From Luzula sylvatica (Eukaryota > Streptophyta > Magnoliopsida > Poales > Juncaceae): a stretch of 64,000 nucleotides of DNA. A program made the position numbers and the translations under genes. This document shows, in pieces, positions 21,435 to 33,285 of this stretch. The notes beneath the pieces were generated by a model. It was given only the letters and a program-made list of their open reading frames with translations. It ran no database searches and was not told where the DNA came from. The stretch lies in NCBI GenBank assembly GCA_946800325.1, contig OX326958.1:61683793-61747792 (forward strand). The letters run 5' to 3'. Within the stretch, counting starts at the first letter, position 1. Each line of letters starts with the position of its first letter.

Positions 21435-24321
21435 TTAACCAACACTAGCCCAAGTAGAAGGCAAGCGAGTCGAATTCACAGCTGGCAAATTCCTAACGTT
21501 GACGTCGAGTGGATGCATTCGATACTCGATATCATGCTCTCTAAGAACCCTAATCATTTCTTGCATCACAAGTTCCCTCCTCTCGAATCTCATCCCCATA
21601 TCTTGAAAATTAATCCTCTGTCTCATCCAAATCGATACTTTCAACTTGTTCGAGTCTTCCACGTCTCTCAATACCACTTGCGATCCAGGATACCAATGCT
21701 CCTTTTTGTTCTCCATAAACCTTCAAACATAAAAAATACAACAAATTAATACTTTAAAATTAATTAAAACGAGGGAATTTGTGAAAAGGAGTAGAAAATG
21801 CGAGGTGCATACTGCGTTATTTTCTCCTTCATTTTGGCGATTTTATGTGGTGGTGTGGCAACATGGATTGTGAAATCGATCGAATCTCCCATATCAGGAC
21901 TGCGGTAGTAATTGCTTATTGGTTTGGTGGCGAGCACGTTATTTGGATACAATATTTTCAAATTATCGTATCGAAGAAATATCGTGGTCATTATATGCAT
22001 TTCCTCCACAACCAACTATAATGCCAAATAACACCAATTTACTCGACTCACAAACTTAGATTAAAAATAAAATAACACCAATTGAGAATTTCTTTACCTG
22101 AACATCGTCGACTTCGCAACGGTCACCAACATCATAAGGATGTATGACGAAAAGGAAAACGATACATTCGAACACAGTTTTTACAGTTTCTCCGAATACA
22201 AAAACCGCTAATAAGAGTTGTGAGCTCAAAAAGACGAAGAAATGAGTTGTCGCAATTTCGAGTATTAACAACCAGAGCGCAAAGACGATTATGCCCACAA
22301 CTGCATTCGCCATTTGGTGTAGTTTGGTAACCGCGGTTTTTGTGTCGTTCAGTGTTAACGCCAATGCTTTTCTCTCTCTAAACGCATTCACCTGTTTAGG
22401 ATAGCAGGGAGGGGTGTCTATATAATTTTCAGTAAGGTAAGGGTTTTTATGTAATTGGATAATTAAATACTTACCACCCAATTTTTGAGGGATTTTTTGC
22501 CGACTCTCTTGTGTTCTTTGCACCCATCGAAAAGATTCATTGCCTTCAAGGCCTCTTCTTCTCGCATAAATCTCGTTAAATCCGCAAAATATATATACCT
22601 TAAAACCACAAATAATATTACTTAAAAAATGAAGGAATTAAAATAAAATAAAATAAATAAGACCAACTTAGAGCCGGGTTTGGCAACATTGCGAAAGATT
22701 TTTCTAGCAGCAAGCTGGGCCTCGTGTTCGCTCAAAATATGCATTGAAGACTCATCACAATCTTCAAAATCCCCATCTTCCCCCAAAATCTTCTCGTCCA
22801 AAGTAGCCAACGCCCTGTACCTCACAATCCTCATCAATCTCTTCATATTCCAAGCCGAAATATTCTTCTGATTTAGCTTGTGAAGCTGGTCTATCGTAAT
22901 GCCCCCATCTTCTCTCTTATTTACCGACATTGCCCTCGAGAGCTTTATATTCTTGTTGTTCTGATTATTATTATGTTTGGGGGTTTTCTCTTGGAGGTCG
23001 ATTAGCATTTTGGCCCCTGCTTTTTGGAGTTTTTTTACTTCTGCCATTGTTTGGGTTTCTTCGTGAAATGGCAGGCCTGACAGGGTTTCGATTATGTATT
23101 GGTTGAATAATGTCTCTCGTATCCTGTCAAAATATATACTCACGTGGAATGAAGAGGCCAGTACCTAAATAAAAAATTTAATCAAATTTAAGAATATAAA
23201 TTACATAATTGATTATTGATTACCTTTATAAGGAGGGTTTTGACAAGGCGAAGAATCGTCGCAACGAGAAGGCAGAGTAGAATTTTACTAACGTAGGGTA
23301 AAACAGGGCTTAGAGAAGTTCTCTTATTGAATAAATATCTCCAAGAAATAAGAACGAGACCGAGCCATAGACAATTTTGAACGGCACTTCTCACTCCATA
23401 AACGAAATATAGAACTCGTTTTCTGAGCAAAAGGCTTCTTTCGATGAGAAAAACCGCCATTCGAACAAACCAACCCGAGACTAGGCGACCACACATGAGA
23501 ACTAAGATCAGTACCTCCCATTTCCATAAACGGAGGCTCCAGATTGTTCGTCGCTGAAGAACTGGGAACACCAAGCTGCAGATTAGGGCTCCGATTATTA
23601 GGATGAGACCGAGCCATTGGAGGACTGTCGAGATGCTGATTTTTGTTTGTTTTAGTTCGTCCGGGATGTCAGAATCCATGAAGGGATCGTCGTCGTCTTC
23701 ATCTGCAGGTCCGTATTTGGGACGTGGACTGCCGGATTTATACTGTCCCGAGGTAGGATGGAGGGGTGGTCGGCCGGATCTCCGATCAGGCGAGGGCGGA
23801 GGAGGCGACTGATAATCCATCAGGCGTGATTTGCTTTTGTTTCTCAGCTGAACCGACGTTCGTTTGAAAGATGAGTTGGATGTGCATCTGACGACCTCGG
23901 CAACATCACGATCCTTCTCCTTTTCATCATCAGAGGACTCGGACGAGGAAGAATCAGGCGATTGATTCGGATTCACGCGAGGCAGGGGAGAATCCTCCCT
24001 CTTCAAATCATTCATTTCAAGATCCGTAGCCGGAGACGTTGTAGCACCAGTAGCCTGATTCTTGTTCAAAAACGAACTAATCAACCTCGAAGGCGGGTCC
24101 TCGGTGGACCAGCTAGGATTAAAAGCAGTTTCCTGCGAAAAATGAAAATCGTAGCTACCTCCACGCCAGATTTTGCCAGTCTCTTCATTTTGGCCGTAAC
24201 CATCGATTTTGACGACCACCTCATGACGATCCGCATTGTGATCCTGATTGTTAAGCACTGGCATGGACGAACTGTGCTTGTGAGACCCGTTGGATTTCAT
24301 GGATTTCCGCAGCGAATCCAT
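21435..24321 (-). CDS. MSL10-type mechanosensitive ion channel, copy 1 (intact)
   Basis: Six exons: 24321-23224, 23164-22668, 22598-22475, 22391-22098, 22015-21813, 21720-21435 (833 aa, all GT-AG, phases consistent). I start at the ATG at 24321; the frame runs upstream only to a TTG. Residues 1-230 form a cytosolic, Ser/acid-rich tail (DLEMNDLKRED, SSSSESSDDEKEKD, PPPPSPDRRSGRPP). TM1-4 lie at about 232-255, 269-291, 303-325 and 345-366. A cytosolic loop carries ERKALALTLNDTKTAV. TM5-6 plus the MscS pore lie at about 602-650, ending FVIHPYDVGDRCEVDD. The C-terminal MscS beta domain (VVEEMHIMTTIFLRYDN, PISNYYRSPDMGD) completes the family architecture. Expected role: plasma-membrane, tension-gated anion-preferring channel. 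It differs from the other copies by an N-terminal DSLRKS segment. Confidence 0.93.
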
Positions 24322-24377
24322 GGAGAAAAACCACCACAATGCTGCTCTGGTGAAGGAGAAAGGAATGTGGAGTAGGG

Positions 24378-24383
24378 TTTATA
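24378..24383 (-). promoter_or_regulatory. TATA box of MSL copy 1
   Basis: CTATAAACC on the minus strand, about 57 bp above the ATG and conserved in all three copies (39501, 62291). The position suits a short leader. Confidence 0.5.
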
Positions 24384-25185
24384 GAAGAGTGTGCACTGTA
24401 CTGTGGTAGCCAGGTGGCCGTAGAAAGCAAAGATCAAACGAAAGACTAAAGGAGCGTAAATTATTGGAGGCGGTGGGTTTGTTCATACGGGTTCGGAGCC
24501 CACCGGACCAAATCATGTCCACAGATCCACATAGCTCCAAAACAATTGGATCTAATCATGTTTTGGCTCCGTTTGATTGAATTTTAACCTTCCGTTTAAC
24601 TTGTGTCTAGTCTAACTCGGATTAGACTAGGCTCGTCCATTTTGGAAATCTCAATCTGGTGAAATTCTCCCTCTCCTCCATGAAAGGGACTCTACAACCA
24701 TACCACTGTGTAAGAGACAGAGACGTGTTCACCATCCGTATGACTACATTCCGCCTGTTCTCGCCTCGTACAAGTATGCATTTTAAGAGATCTGAGCGTG
24801 TAATTTCATTGCATCTCTCCATTGTAGATAAAACTACGTAGTTCGTAGAGTCGGCGACTCTCATCCGGAGTCGCCGTCTTCCGGCCCGACTATGAGCCGA
24901 TCCGGTCGGATTTGGTGATGGACGCAGGAAAAGGGGCAGGGAGGGACTCGTGAGTGAGTGTAACTCATAGATAGGGGTTACGCTAAGGGCTGGAGAGGGC
25001 GCGGGTGACAGGGTTCCGGGGAAACAGTAGTACAATTTTCACGGACTGAAATTTTACGAAGAAGACGATAGATGGAGGAGAAGAGCGGAAAGGAATGTAA
25101 TATTTTTCTGATATTTTGTGAACTTAAGTTGTAGTCTTTCATGTGTTCAAACTTGTTTGCCACAGTAATTATATGTTATTCTACC
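24384..25185 (-). other. Conserved 5' flank of MSL copy 1
   Basis: This block (GTGGTAGCCAGGTGGCCG … AGTTGTAGTCTTTC) is kept upstream of all three MSL copies. It contains long minus-strand open frames that begin only at TTG or GTG, so I treat it as promoter or noncoding. No core element beyond the TATA box can be named. Confidence 0.5.
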
Positions 25186-25249
25186 AATTTATACTATTTA
25201 TTATAGTATTAAAATTTTCCAAATGCGTGAGAAGTTGATACCTGTTCAT

Positions 25250-25525
25250 TTTTTTTTGAATTTTTGTTTTATTATTTGTGAAGTCAATTATGTAACGAGT
25301 GATAATAATGAACAATATTTAATGTTAGTTTTTTTTTTGTAGCCAATCGCATAGCGAATCACAATAATGCCAAATGAACAACTTATCATGTGTCCTTATT
25401 TTAAGTTTTATCATTTTTGCTGCTAATCGGGTAACGAATCACAATAATGAGCAAGATTCAATATTACATAATATTTGTAGTCAATCGTGTAATGAGACAC
25501 AATAATGAACAAATAAATAAAGGTA
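25250..25525. repeat. Degenerate ~80-bp repeats (GTAACGAATCACAATAATGA)
   Basis: Four diverged units share the core TAGTCAATCGTGTAACGA-like sequence and CACAATAATGAACAA at about 25280, 25345, 25425 and 25480. Confidence 0.6.
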
Positions 25526-25589
25526 CTAAGAATATTTAAATAAATTCATATTATACTATTTTAATATCTAAATAAAATGGCTTGTTAGT

Positions 25590-25815
25590 TCGTTCGGAAC
25601 GAACGTATAGGTTCGTTCTGAACTAGTAACATTGGTTCGTTTAAATGTATATAGTGATACGTTCGAACGGAGTGTTTTTCATTTATTTTATTTTGGTTTT
25701 GTTTGTTTGGACCAGTACTTCTGCGTTCGAACGACTGGGAGAGTTCGTTCGAACGTATTGGGACACAGATTCATTCGAACGTATCATGAGGTTCGTTCGA
25801 ACGAACTATGAATGT
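25590..25815. repeat. Cluster of palindromic GTTCGTTCGAACGAAC motifs
   Basis: At least eight TTCGTTCG/TTCGAACG motifs, several as perfect palindromes (GTTCGTTCGAACGAAC at about 25793), sit in 220 bp of otherwise AT-rich DNA. The pattern resembles inverted nGAAn/nTTCn heat-shock-element arrays but is too regular in its CG steps to be certain. It could instead be the subterminal repeat of an unknown transposon. Confidence 0.5.
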
Positions 25816-26613
25816 ATCTGTGATTAAACCATATTTTGATTTGAGTAATTTCCTTGGGTGGTGTTTGGCATCAAGATAATGGGGGTATAAATTACTTTAT
25901 TAGTCTATTTCTTTCCAAACATGCACAAGATTAAGAAGGATAAAAGGGAATAGGGATAAAAAGAAAGGATTAGCTTATCACCACTTTTTGTGGTGATAAC
26001 TTTGCTAATCTCTTATACCTCTCAAATTTTACTAAAATACCCCCATTTATCATGCATATATATTGTTATAATATAATTAAATATAATATAATATAATATA
26101 ATACAATATATTATAATATAATATAATATAATACATCATAATATAATATAGTACATCATAATATAATATAATATAATGCATTATAATAAAATATAATTTT
26201 ATATAATACAATTATAATTTTATATTATATAATATTACATAATATAATGTAATATAATATAGGGGAAATTTTTTCTATGTCCCTCTAAAAGTTCAAAATA
26301 ACATATTTATCCCTCCAAAATTGATAATTACATATTTATCCCTTATTAACTAAGTTTATTTCGAATTCATAAAAAATTAACACACAAGTTAACTTTAACA
26401 GAATAATGTTGTATTGACTAATTTACCCTTAAACCCACCTTTGAACCCGACAAGAATTTAACCCGACCCATTAAGACCCCAACCATACCCATTGACCCAA
26501 ATCAAGAACTTAAAACTAAACCTAGACTCAACCGAGCCCAGAAGCATCTCCTTATTCTCCAAATCGATGAGAAGGGGCGAGAAGAGCACTGCCGACGAGA
26601 AGCAAGGAGAAGA

Positions 26614-26697
26614 GCGACGCTTGAAGACCACTGGCGACACAGCGACGCTTGAAGACCACTGGCGACACAGCGACGCTTGAAGACCACTGGCGACATG
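26614..26697 (+). repeat. Three perfect-to-near 28-bp tandem repeats
   Basis: The unit GCGACGCTTGAAGACCACTG-GCGACAca repeats at 26614, 26642 and 26670, with a fourth degenerate unit after it. It lies inside the TIR element. Frames read through it on both strands (ETHWRHSD / RCVASGLQ-like), but a protein is not supported. Confidence 0.8.
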
Positions 26698-27926
26698 GCG
26701 ACGGGTGGAGAACACTGACGACATGCGACGATGGTACTGATACGATTTCTCGTTAGATTTCTGGATTTCGATAGATTGATGGATTTTGTCTGTTTGGAGT
26801 TTGACAATGGTTTAGAATTTAGGTGTATTTTGCGAGGGATTTCTCGTTAGATTGATGGCTCTGATGCGATTTCTGGTTTAGGTTTTAGTTGTATTGGGTA
26901 TTGATTCCTCGTTAGATTGATGGCTCTGGTACGATGTCATTGACATTGTCGCTGTATTTTGCGAGGAATTTTTGACAGGTCCCCGATACGAGATTGGAGA
27001 AGATGGTTTTGTTGGACGTGTTCAGTGATTTTGAAATTGAGACGTAGTGTGCTACACTTGGAAGTTCGAAGAGAGAGTTGATTGCGGGGATACGCATTAA
27101 GTAAACCTGATTGTTTTCCTTGGTTGCTCTTTGGAGGTTTTGTTTAATGGAGGTCTCCAGTTCGGTTTAGGTACCAATTTCTTACATTTACTCAACTCTG
27201 GTTTGCTACAACAATTTACGCTTAGTGTTTAACAAAGTTTTCTCACAATTTGGACTCCCATTTTTCTTCATTTTGCAGAGAGATTCGAGAAATTGTTATG
27301 ATCCTTGCGGAGATCGATTCAAGCAATTTGTTTATGATTCTTGTATTTCGTAGTTGTGTTGTAAATTTGTAATTGTTTAGAGTTGAGATTGAGTCATGTA
27401 TGTTCGTAATTGTGTTGGAAATTTGTAATTGTTTCGAGTCGGGATAGTTAATTTGTACAATTATTTATTATAGATTGTATTCTTGCTTGATGATATATGA
27501 ACTTTGATTGAATGCATCCTATAAAATTGAAACTTCAAGAAGATTACAAAAGAACATTTAAGTTAGGATTATTTTAAAATTTTACAAAATTGCAAAACCA
27601 AATGAATTTGAGCTCAAAATCATCAATGACAATCATTAGAAAAAACAAAAACCCCAAATCAATTTTGAGCAAACGAGGATTCAAATTTTCCTCAAAACCC
27701 AAATATAAGTACATAAAAACTAGCATGCGAAACCTCAAAATTACATGGTGTGAATAACTACAAAATAAAGTAAAAAAAAATATCTTGTATGAACCCCAAA
27801 GTTACATGGTGTGAACAAATTACATGCTGGTACCGATACTTGTATTGGTTCCGGTACATGTACATGTACAACAAGGTTAGTTTCGATTCCTGGTAGGGTA
27901 CCGGTAGATGCACAAAAGGGTTAGAT

Positions 27927-28742
27927 TCAATTCCTGGTAATGGTTGCAGTAGCGGTAGCGGTATTGGTGGTGGTGGTATCAAAACAGTTAAACCAGTAAG
28001 AGTAAAATTTCTGAGTCATCTTGTATAGACTTTCGTTTGTTTCTGTTTTCTCGCTGGAGAGATTGTCGGAGACAGAATCCCGCTTGTTAGAAGGTTGCCA
28101 GATATGTCTTGCAATCTCGAAAACATCCTCTTCGTGCGTTCTTCTGAAATTGAAATTCTTCCTTTTCGATTGCATCCTACTTGCACAATTGTGGTATTTC
28201 TTCTTTAGCTGCCTGAGTTTCTCAATCAACTTGTTCTTCGAGAAATCGAGCTTTAGCTATCGCTTGATCTGATCATAGAAGGGACCAGTATCGTACTGTT
28301 GCGACGCAACGGTCATGCCACGCTTGGTAGTAAATTCAAGAAATCCTCTCAACTTTATAATCTCTTCTTCGTCAGTCCATAATCTCTGGAAAAGCTTGTG
28401 AGAATCATCCAATGAAACGACCCTCCTCTCGCCTCTCCCAGAAGGAGGAGAAGCAGACGAAACTGGCGCGGCCAAGATTCCGCCACCGTTCAGACCGGAG
28501 ACGGGATCAACGCTAGGACTTGGATCGTGGATAGGGTTTGAGATCCCCAGAGCTGAACTCGCTGGAAAATTGTCGCCAGATCCACACCTTGTTTTGCCGC
28601 CAGATCCACACCTGGCTTCGTCGCCAGAGCCAAGCCTTTGCTTCGCGATCGACCAGGAGAAGTAATGAAAGAAGATGAACAACTCTACTGGAGAACTCTC
28701 ACGAAGAAGAATAGTTAATAAAGAGAAGGGTATTATTGTCAT
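27927..28742 (-). pseudogene. GeBP/STKL (DUF573) transcription-factor-like gene copy, one nonsense codon
   Basis: Read as one frame from ATG 28742 to the stop at 27927 (272 codons), it shows a Ser/Pro/Gly-rich N-terminus and then the GeBP DNA-binding signature: KLFQRLWTDEEEIIKLRGFL, GPFYDQIKR, LDFSKNKLIEKLRQLKKKY and THEEDVFEIARHIW. A single in-frame TAG (28257-28259) interrupts it right after DQIKR, and the frame is otherwise open. It lies wholly inside the TIR element on its minus strand. GeBP proteins are plant-specific regulators; this copy is probably captured and non-functional as it stands. Confidence 0.78.
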
Positions 28743-29762
28743 TAATATTTTATTGATTATTTTAATTAAATTTAAAAGTTAAAATAATAATTTGTTTAAC
28801 AAAAATTTAACAGAAAGTTAACGGTAGGGATAAATTTGATATTTATCAATTTTGAGCGGATATTTATGATATTAATTGAGTTTAAAAGGGATAAACATGT
28901 AATTGTCAATTTTGAAGGGATAAATATGTTATTTTGATTTTTTAGAGGGACATAGGAAAAATTTCCCCTATAATATAATATAATATAATACGATGCACAC
29001 TATAATATACTATAATATACTATACTATACTATACTATAATATAATATAAGATAATATATTATATTTTAATATAACATAATATAATATAATTTAATACAT
29101 TATATTATAATCTAATATAATATAACATAATACATTATAATATAATGTACTATAATATAATATAATACAATACAATATATTATATTACAATATAATATAT
29201 TATATTATAACATAACATATTATATTATAATATAATATAATATAATATAATATGATATGATATATTTATATTAAATATAATATAATACATTATAATATAA
29301 TACAATATAAAACATTATATTATAATATAATATAACAGGTTTATATTATAATATAATATATTATAATACATTATAATATAATATAATATATTACAATATA
29401 TTACAATATATTATATTATAATATAATATATTATAATACATAATAATATAATATAATATAATACAATCATAATTTTATATAATTTAATATTATATAATAT
29501 TATACAATATAATGTAATATAATATAATATAAGATAACCTAGTAATATTATAATATATTTTTTTAACATATTAATTTGAAATTTATAAGAAAAATGGTAT
29601 TTTGGTCATTTCGAAGTGTTATATTTTGATATCAATACTATCCCAAAATTTATCCACACAACCTTACCAAACAACATTCCAAAATTTAGTGATAAATAGG
29701 AATAACTCATTATCCCTCAAATAATTTATATCCACCTTATCCTCTTCCCAAACGGAGCCTTG

Positions 29763-30018
29763 ATCTTTATAATCTTATTTCATGCCTAGGGATACCTATG
29801 TTTTGTTTTGGTGATTTCCCAACTTGCGGAAGTCTTCTATGTCTTGCTTGATTTCTTGTGCGTCTTGATTGTCTCCTTCATCTTTTTGCTTTGCTCCCTT
29901 CTTTTGATCCTCTTAGTAATGTGTATCTATCTCTCTACAAGTTTGAACTTATACGAAATGATTAGTAGTATCGACATTGTTTTGAGATAATCAAACCGTA
30001 GGAATTTTGAATCAACAA
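29763..30018. other. Intergenic, no gene seen
   Basis: Short AT-rich spacer between the nested transposon stack and the B unit; nothing recognised. Confidence 0.4.
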
Positions 30019-30135
30019 AACAGAGTTCTATATTTTTTGAAAGTAGAAAGTTGCTTAAGTTTCGAATTATTGTTATATTTACTTATTCATATATTCAAAT
30101 GATATAATGTGTTTATATACAAGATTATGTTTTAA

Positions 30136-30138
<3 letters not shown>

Positions 30139-30197
<59 letters not shown>
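30139..30197. repeat. (TA)n microsatellite
   Basis: About 59 bp of uninterrupted TA, resumed as (AT)n at 30463-30486 after an inserted MITE. Unit 2 lacks it at the equivalent site near 46690. Confidence 0.9.
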
Positions 30198-30200
<3 letters not shown>

Positions 30201-30459
30201 GAGTTCTATCATACACCCTTTTACAAGGGTATTTTGGGTATTTTAACAACTAATTATATTTGTAAAAGGGTGTATCATAAAATTTATCTTTTATGGAGAT
30301 TTTTGTTTAAATGAACAACAAAAAATTCCAATTTAGTTAAAAATTAATTGATAAATATATTTGATATCTTACCTTAAATATTCATAAATGAATAATTACT
30401 CCAAATACCCTTGAAAATGGGTGTATGGTAAAGAAAGGGGTGTATGATAGAAGCCCCCA
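30198..30459. mobile_element. MITE inserted in TA microsatellite
   Basis: The left end TGGGAGTTCTATCATACACCC and the right end GGGTGTATGATAGAAGCCCCCA are inverted repeats of about 25-30 bp, with a further inverted AAGGGTAT / ATACCCTT pair inside. Flanking TA steps suggest TA-targeted (Stowaway-like) insertion, but the microsatellite hides the true duplication. Confidence 0.75.
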
Positions 30460-30859
30460 TACATATATATATATATATATATATATTTGAGTACAACATT
30501 TTAGTATATACTAGGGTAGAAAAGTAAACAAAGCCTCTTTCTGCTATCGAAACAATATTTGTACCAGTAAATAAATGAAATTATACTTGTAATAAATTGA
30601 AGCCTCTTTCTGTTATTGAAAAAATATTGGCCTCTTTCTAATCTCACAAGACTGTTCACAACACTGAACTTACAACTAAGAAAATTCAATATGTTGTATA
30701 TACTACTAAAAATACAATAGAAAAAGATTTCTTAATTATACAGTCTAAACAAGTAACAACCATGAAAACTCAAACAATACGAGCAGCACTTTCATCAATG
30801 GTTTACTGTTTCGTTTTCTCGATTTCTTCTCCCACAACCAACGAATAAGTAAACAAAGA

Positions 30860-31354
30860 GATATATGTTGATAAGTCCAAATTCGAATTAATAATTATCA
30901 AATTTAATCAGCCCAAATAATTTTAGAGAAAGTTTTATTTTAAAGAAAATAATTTAGGACAAGTTTTCTAGTTACTTGTATTCCAAGTTTATTGAGCCTA
31001 TAAATAAACTTTAGATGTTTATCAAATTCAGAAGAAAATACAATTTTTTTTGTAAAAGTTCATTAAAATAATAGATAAAATTATCAGTTGAGTGCTATTA
31101 TAAATTCTATTTGAATCAATATTTGAATCAGTAAACCAACAATATAGCAATTCAATGGCAATGGATGCTTGCAACGGCGTTTCGGTGAAATTTTTTTGAA
31201 AAATAATTTCTCTTCTCCGTTGTTACCTTTCCCGCGCCCTTTCTTTGCAGATTGATTTTGATCGCTTCGAACTATAGGAACAAGGAAATTTCTCCATTGT
31301 TGGCCATATTGGGGATATTTTTCCCAAAATCAAATAGAAACCTTTTTATGTGGC
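30860..31354. other. Duplicated noncoding block (matches 48770-49300)
   Basis: It is shared by both large units, with a TATA-like CTATAAATAAAC (about 30999) and an ATG-led short frame (MAMDACNGVSV at about 31155) that ends quickly in unit 1 and is altered in unit 2. It could be an LTR or gene-fragment relic; I cannot name it. Confidence 0.3.
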
Positions 31355-32655
31355 ATCAAGTTTGTGTTGGCGTGTGTGAGATCTTGTAAATTTGTGATGT
31401 TGTCTGTTGTACACTACATTATTCTCAAAATCATGTTAATACACATAAATATACCCTAAACTAGCTTTATCCCCGCGCAATTGCGCGGGACAACATATCT
31501 ATTTTTTTACATGTTTTTTATATAATTATTTAAATAGAATTAACTCGTGTGCGAATTAATGCGCGTGCGTTTGAACTAAATTAATCTAATCATGACATAT
31601 TTGCAAATATCATGATGTCAATAGATGCATAAGATTCATGAAATTAATCTATCACGGATATTATTTTATGAAATTAATCTATCATGACATATTTTCTGAC
31701 ATATTTGTTCAGGTGCTTTTAAAATCGATTAATATAATCATGACATATTCGCAAATATATTTGATGTCAATAGATGCATTATAGTTACGGTTCATTAAAG
31801 GATCATAATGTGTCGAGATGGATACAACGGGCAAATGACAAAAAAACTCGCATAAATTTGAGGTTACAAAATTTCATATATACCCGTGCAAAATGAGCAA
31901 ATACAAAAAAAAAATGAAAAGCAAAAAAAGGACCAAAATGTAAAAAGGAAAAAAAAATAAAAATGTAAAAAAGGACCAAAATGTAAATAAACCAAAAAAA
32001 TGACCAAAATATAAAATAAGAAAAAGGATCAAAATGTAAAAAAGGACCAAAATATAAATATAAAAGGACCAAAATGTAAATAAACCAAAAAAAAGACCAA
32101 AATGTAAATGTATCAAAGAGGTGACGTGGAAGCTTAGAATTGCAAGATATTTGTTTGATTTATATATAAGATATAATTTAAACCATAAAACTAATTATTT
32201 CACCTCACCATCGATATTAAATCTCTACGACCTCACCATCGATACTCGATATCATGCTCTCTAAGAACCCTAATCATTTCTCGCACCACGAGTTCCCTCC
32301 TCTCGAATCTCATCCCCTTATCTTGGAAATTAATCTTCTATCTCATGCATGCCGATACTTTCAACTTGTTCATGTTTTCCACGTCTCTCAATATCACTTG
32401 CGATCCAGGATACCGATGCTCCTTTTTGTTCTCCATAAACCTTCGAACATCAAATATACAACAAATTAATACTTTAAAATTAATTGAAATGAGGGAATTT
32501 TCGGAAAGTAGTAGAAAATGGGAGGTGTGTAATGTTATTTTGTATTTCATTTTGGCGACTTTTGTTTGGTGGGGTGGCGACATGAATGGTGAAATCGATT
32601 GAGTCTCCCATATCGGGATTACGTTAGTAATTGCTTATTGGTTTGATGGCGAGCA
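31355..32655 (-). pseudogene. Truncated MSL 3' fragment (unit 1), split by Helitron
   Basis: After the 3' flank (31355-31460) and the Helitron-like insert, 32177-32655 matches MSL exon 6, intron 5 and part of exon 5. The last ~35 codons of exon 6 are deleted, and a stop replaces Gln in the RQRINFQ region. Upstream exons are absent, so it never was a complete copy here. Confidence 0.85.
31461..32176 (-). mobile_element. Helitron-like element (copy H2), borders set by empty site
   Basis: The host sequence CCTAAA|TTCAAACCAT seen uninterrupted at 36292 and 49409 is split here between CCTAAA and TTTAAACC. The element starts CTAG, carries the palindrome CCCGCGCAATTGCGCGGG (31472-31489) and a GGACCAAAATGT array, and ends …AGATATAA. 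Insertion between A and T without duplication, plus a subterminal hairpin next to CTAG, fits a Helitron read on the minus strand. Its opposite end begins TTAT rather than the usual TC. Confidence 0.72.
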
Positions 32656-32789
32656 AAACAAAATAAAAATGAAAGCAAACCAGTAATAACAAAGAGGATT
32701 TTATTATTTTTATTTTTAATAGGTATATATTTGATAAACGATACAAAAACAATCAATGTGTGGAACTCACGTATCAGTCAAACAAGAGA

Positions 32790-33285
32790 AAAAACAAAAT
32801 CTCCTAAGGCTTTGCTTGGTGTGAGAGGAAAGGAAGTGAAGGTAAATTATTTCGGTGCTTGATTTGGGATACAAAGAGGGAAGGGTAGGAAAGGGACGGA
32901 AAATGAACCTATCAATTATAGTACAAAATGGAGATGACAAAAAATATGTTTAGAAAAAAATTAATTATTTTAAAAAATATTATATTTAAAAAATATATAT
33001 AGTGTAATTTAGAATATATTGTAATTTAGAAGTTTATGGTATCATAGTTTTTTAAAAATAATTTCAAAAAAAATATATTGTGATTTAGAAGTTTGTGGTA
33101 TCATAGTTATGCTTAAAATATATTGTAATTTAGAAATTTACGGTATCATAGTTTTTAAAAAACAATTTGTTGTATTTACATAAATTAATTTCAAAATATA
33201 ATAGAATATAATAATTATAATTACATCATCTCCATTTATCTTCACTTCCTCTCCCTCCAAACCAAGCATGAGTAAGAATATCATT
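32790..33285. mobile_element. MITE-like inverted repeat (G/A-rich arms), copy in unit 1
   Basis: The left arm GCTTTGCTTGGTGTGAGAGG (about 32811) is mirrored by CTCTCCCTCCAAACCAAGC (about 33250), with repeated ATAGTTTTTTAAAAATAAT-like internal units. The equivalent lies at about 50645-51108. Borders approximate. Confidence 0.45.

Larger units (their letters stand above)
19735..25185. repeat. Segmental duplication unit A, copy 1 (MSL gene plus flanks)
   Basis: It is collinear with 35045-40320 and 51783-63057: same 3' flank, same gene, same 0.9-kb 5' flank. It lacks the GTATCCG-rich hAT MITE that copies 2 and 3 share, so it is the outgroup of the three. Confidence 0.85.
26261..28969. mobile_element. 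TIR transposon carrying a captured GeBP-like gene
   Basis: The ends AGGGGAAATTTTTTCTATG and CATAGGAAAAATTTCCCCT are inverted repeats extending about 100 bp (CCCTCTAAAA, AACATATTTATCCCT, AATTACAT). The element sits in an AT satellite, so the target duplication cannot be read unambiguously. It lacks transposase but holds a host-gene-like frame at 27927-28742, the structure of a Pack-type non-autonomous element. Confidence 0.75.
25857..29757. mobile_element. Outer TIR element with AT-satellite core, hosting a nested element
   Basis: The left end GGTGGTGTTTGGCATCAAG and the reverse of the right end (GGCTCCGTTTGGGAAGAGG, then shared …GATATAAATTA) are imperfect inverted repeats, with CCTTG on both sides. 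Both arms lead into the same (AATAT)n-like array (26065-26260 and 28970-29540), which the inner element interrupts. Superfamily uncertain; the design resembles the AT-cored MITEs at 14342 and 45751. Confidence 0.5.

Noticed and set aside
23324..24375. Plus-strand and alternate-frame open frames over MSL exon 1 (also 38489-39498, 61286-62288)
   Set aside because: Shadows of the MSL coding sequence on the other strand or in another frame.
24622..25035. 137-codon minus-strand frame upstream of MSL copy 1, also seen upstream of copy 2
   Set aside because: It starts only at TTG/GTG, is broken in copy 3, and its sharing reflects the segmental duplication. No domain recognised.
26458..26807. Overlapping minus-strand frames with repeated SGLQASLCRQWSSSVA
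   Set aside because: Produced by the 28-bp tandem repeat in the TIR element; frames on both strands are equally open.
31803..32116. Overlapping frames of repeated HFGPF-like peptide (also at 49690-50276)
   Set aside because: Reverse-strand reading of the GGACCAAAATGT array in the Helitron-like elements.
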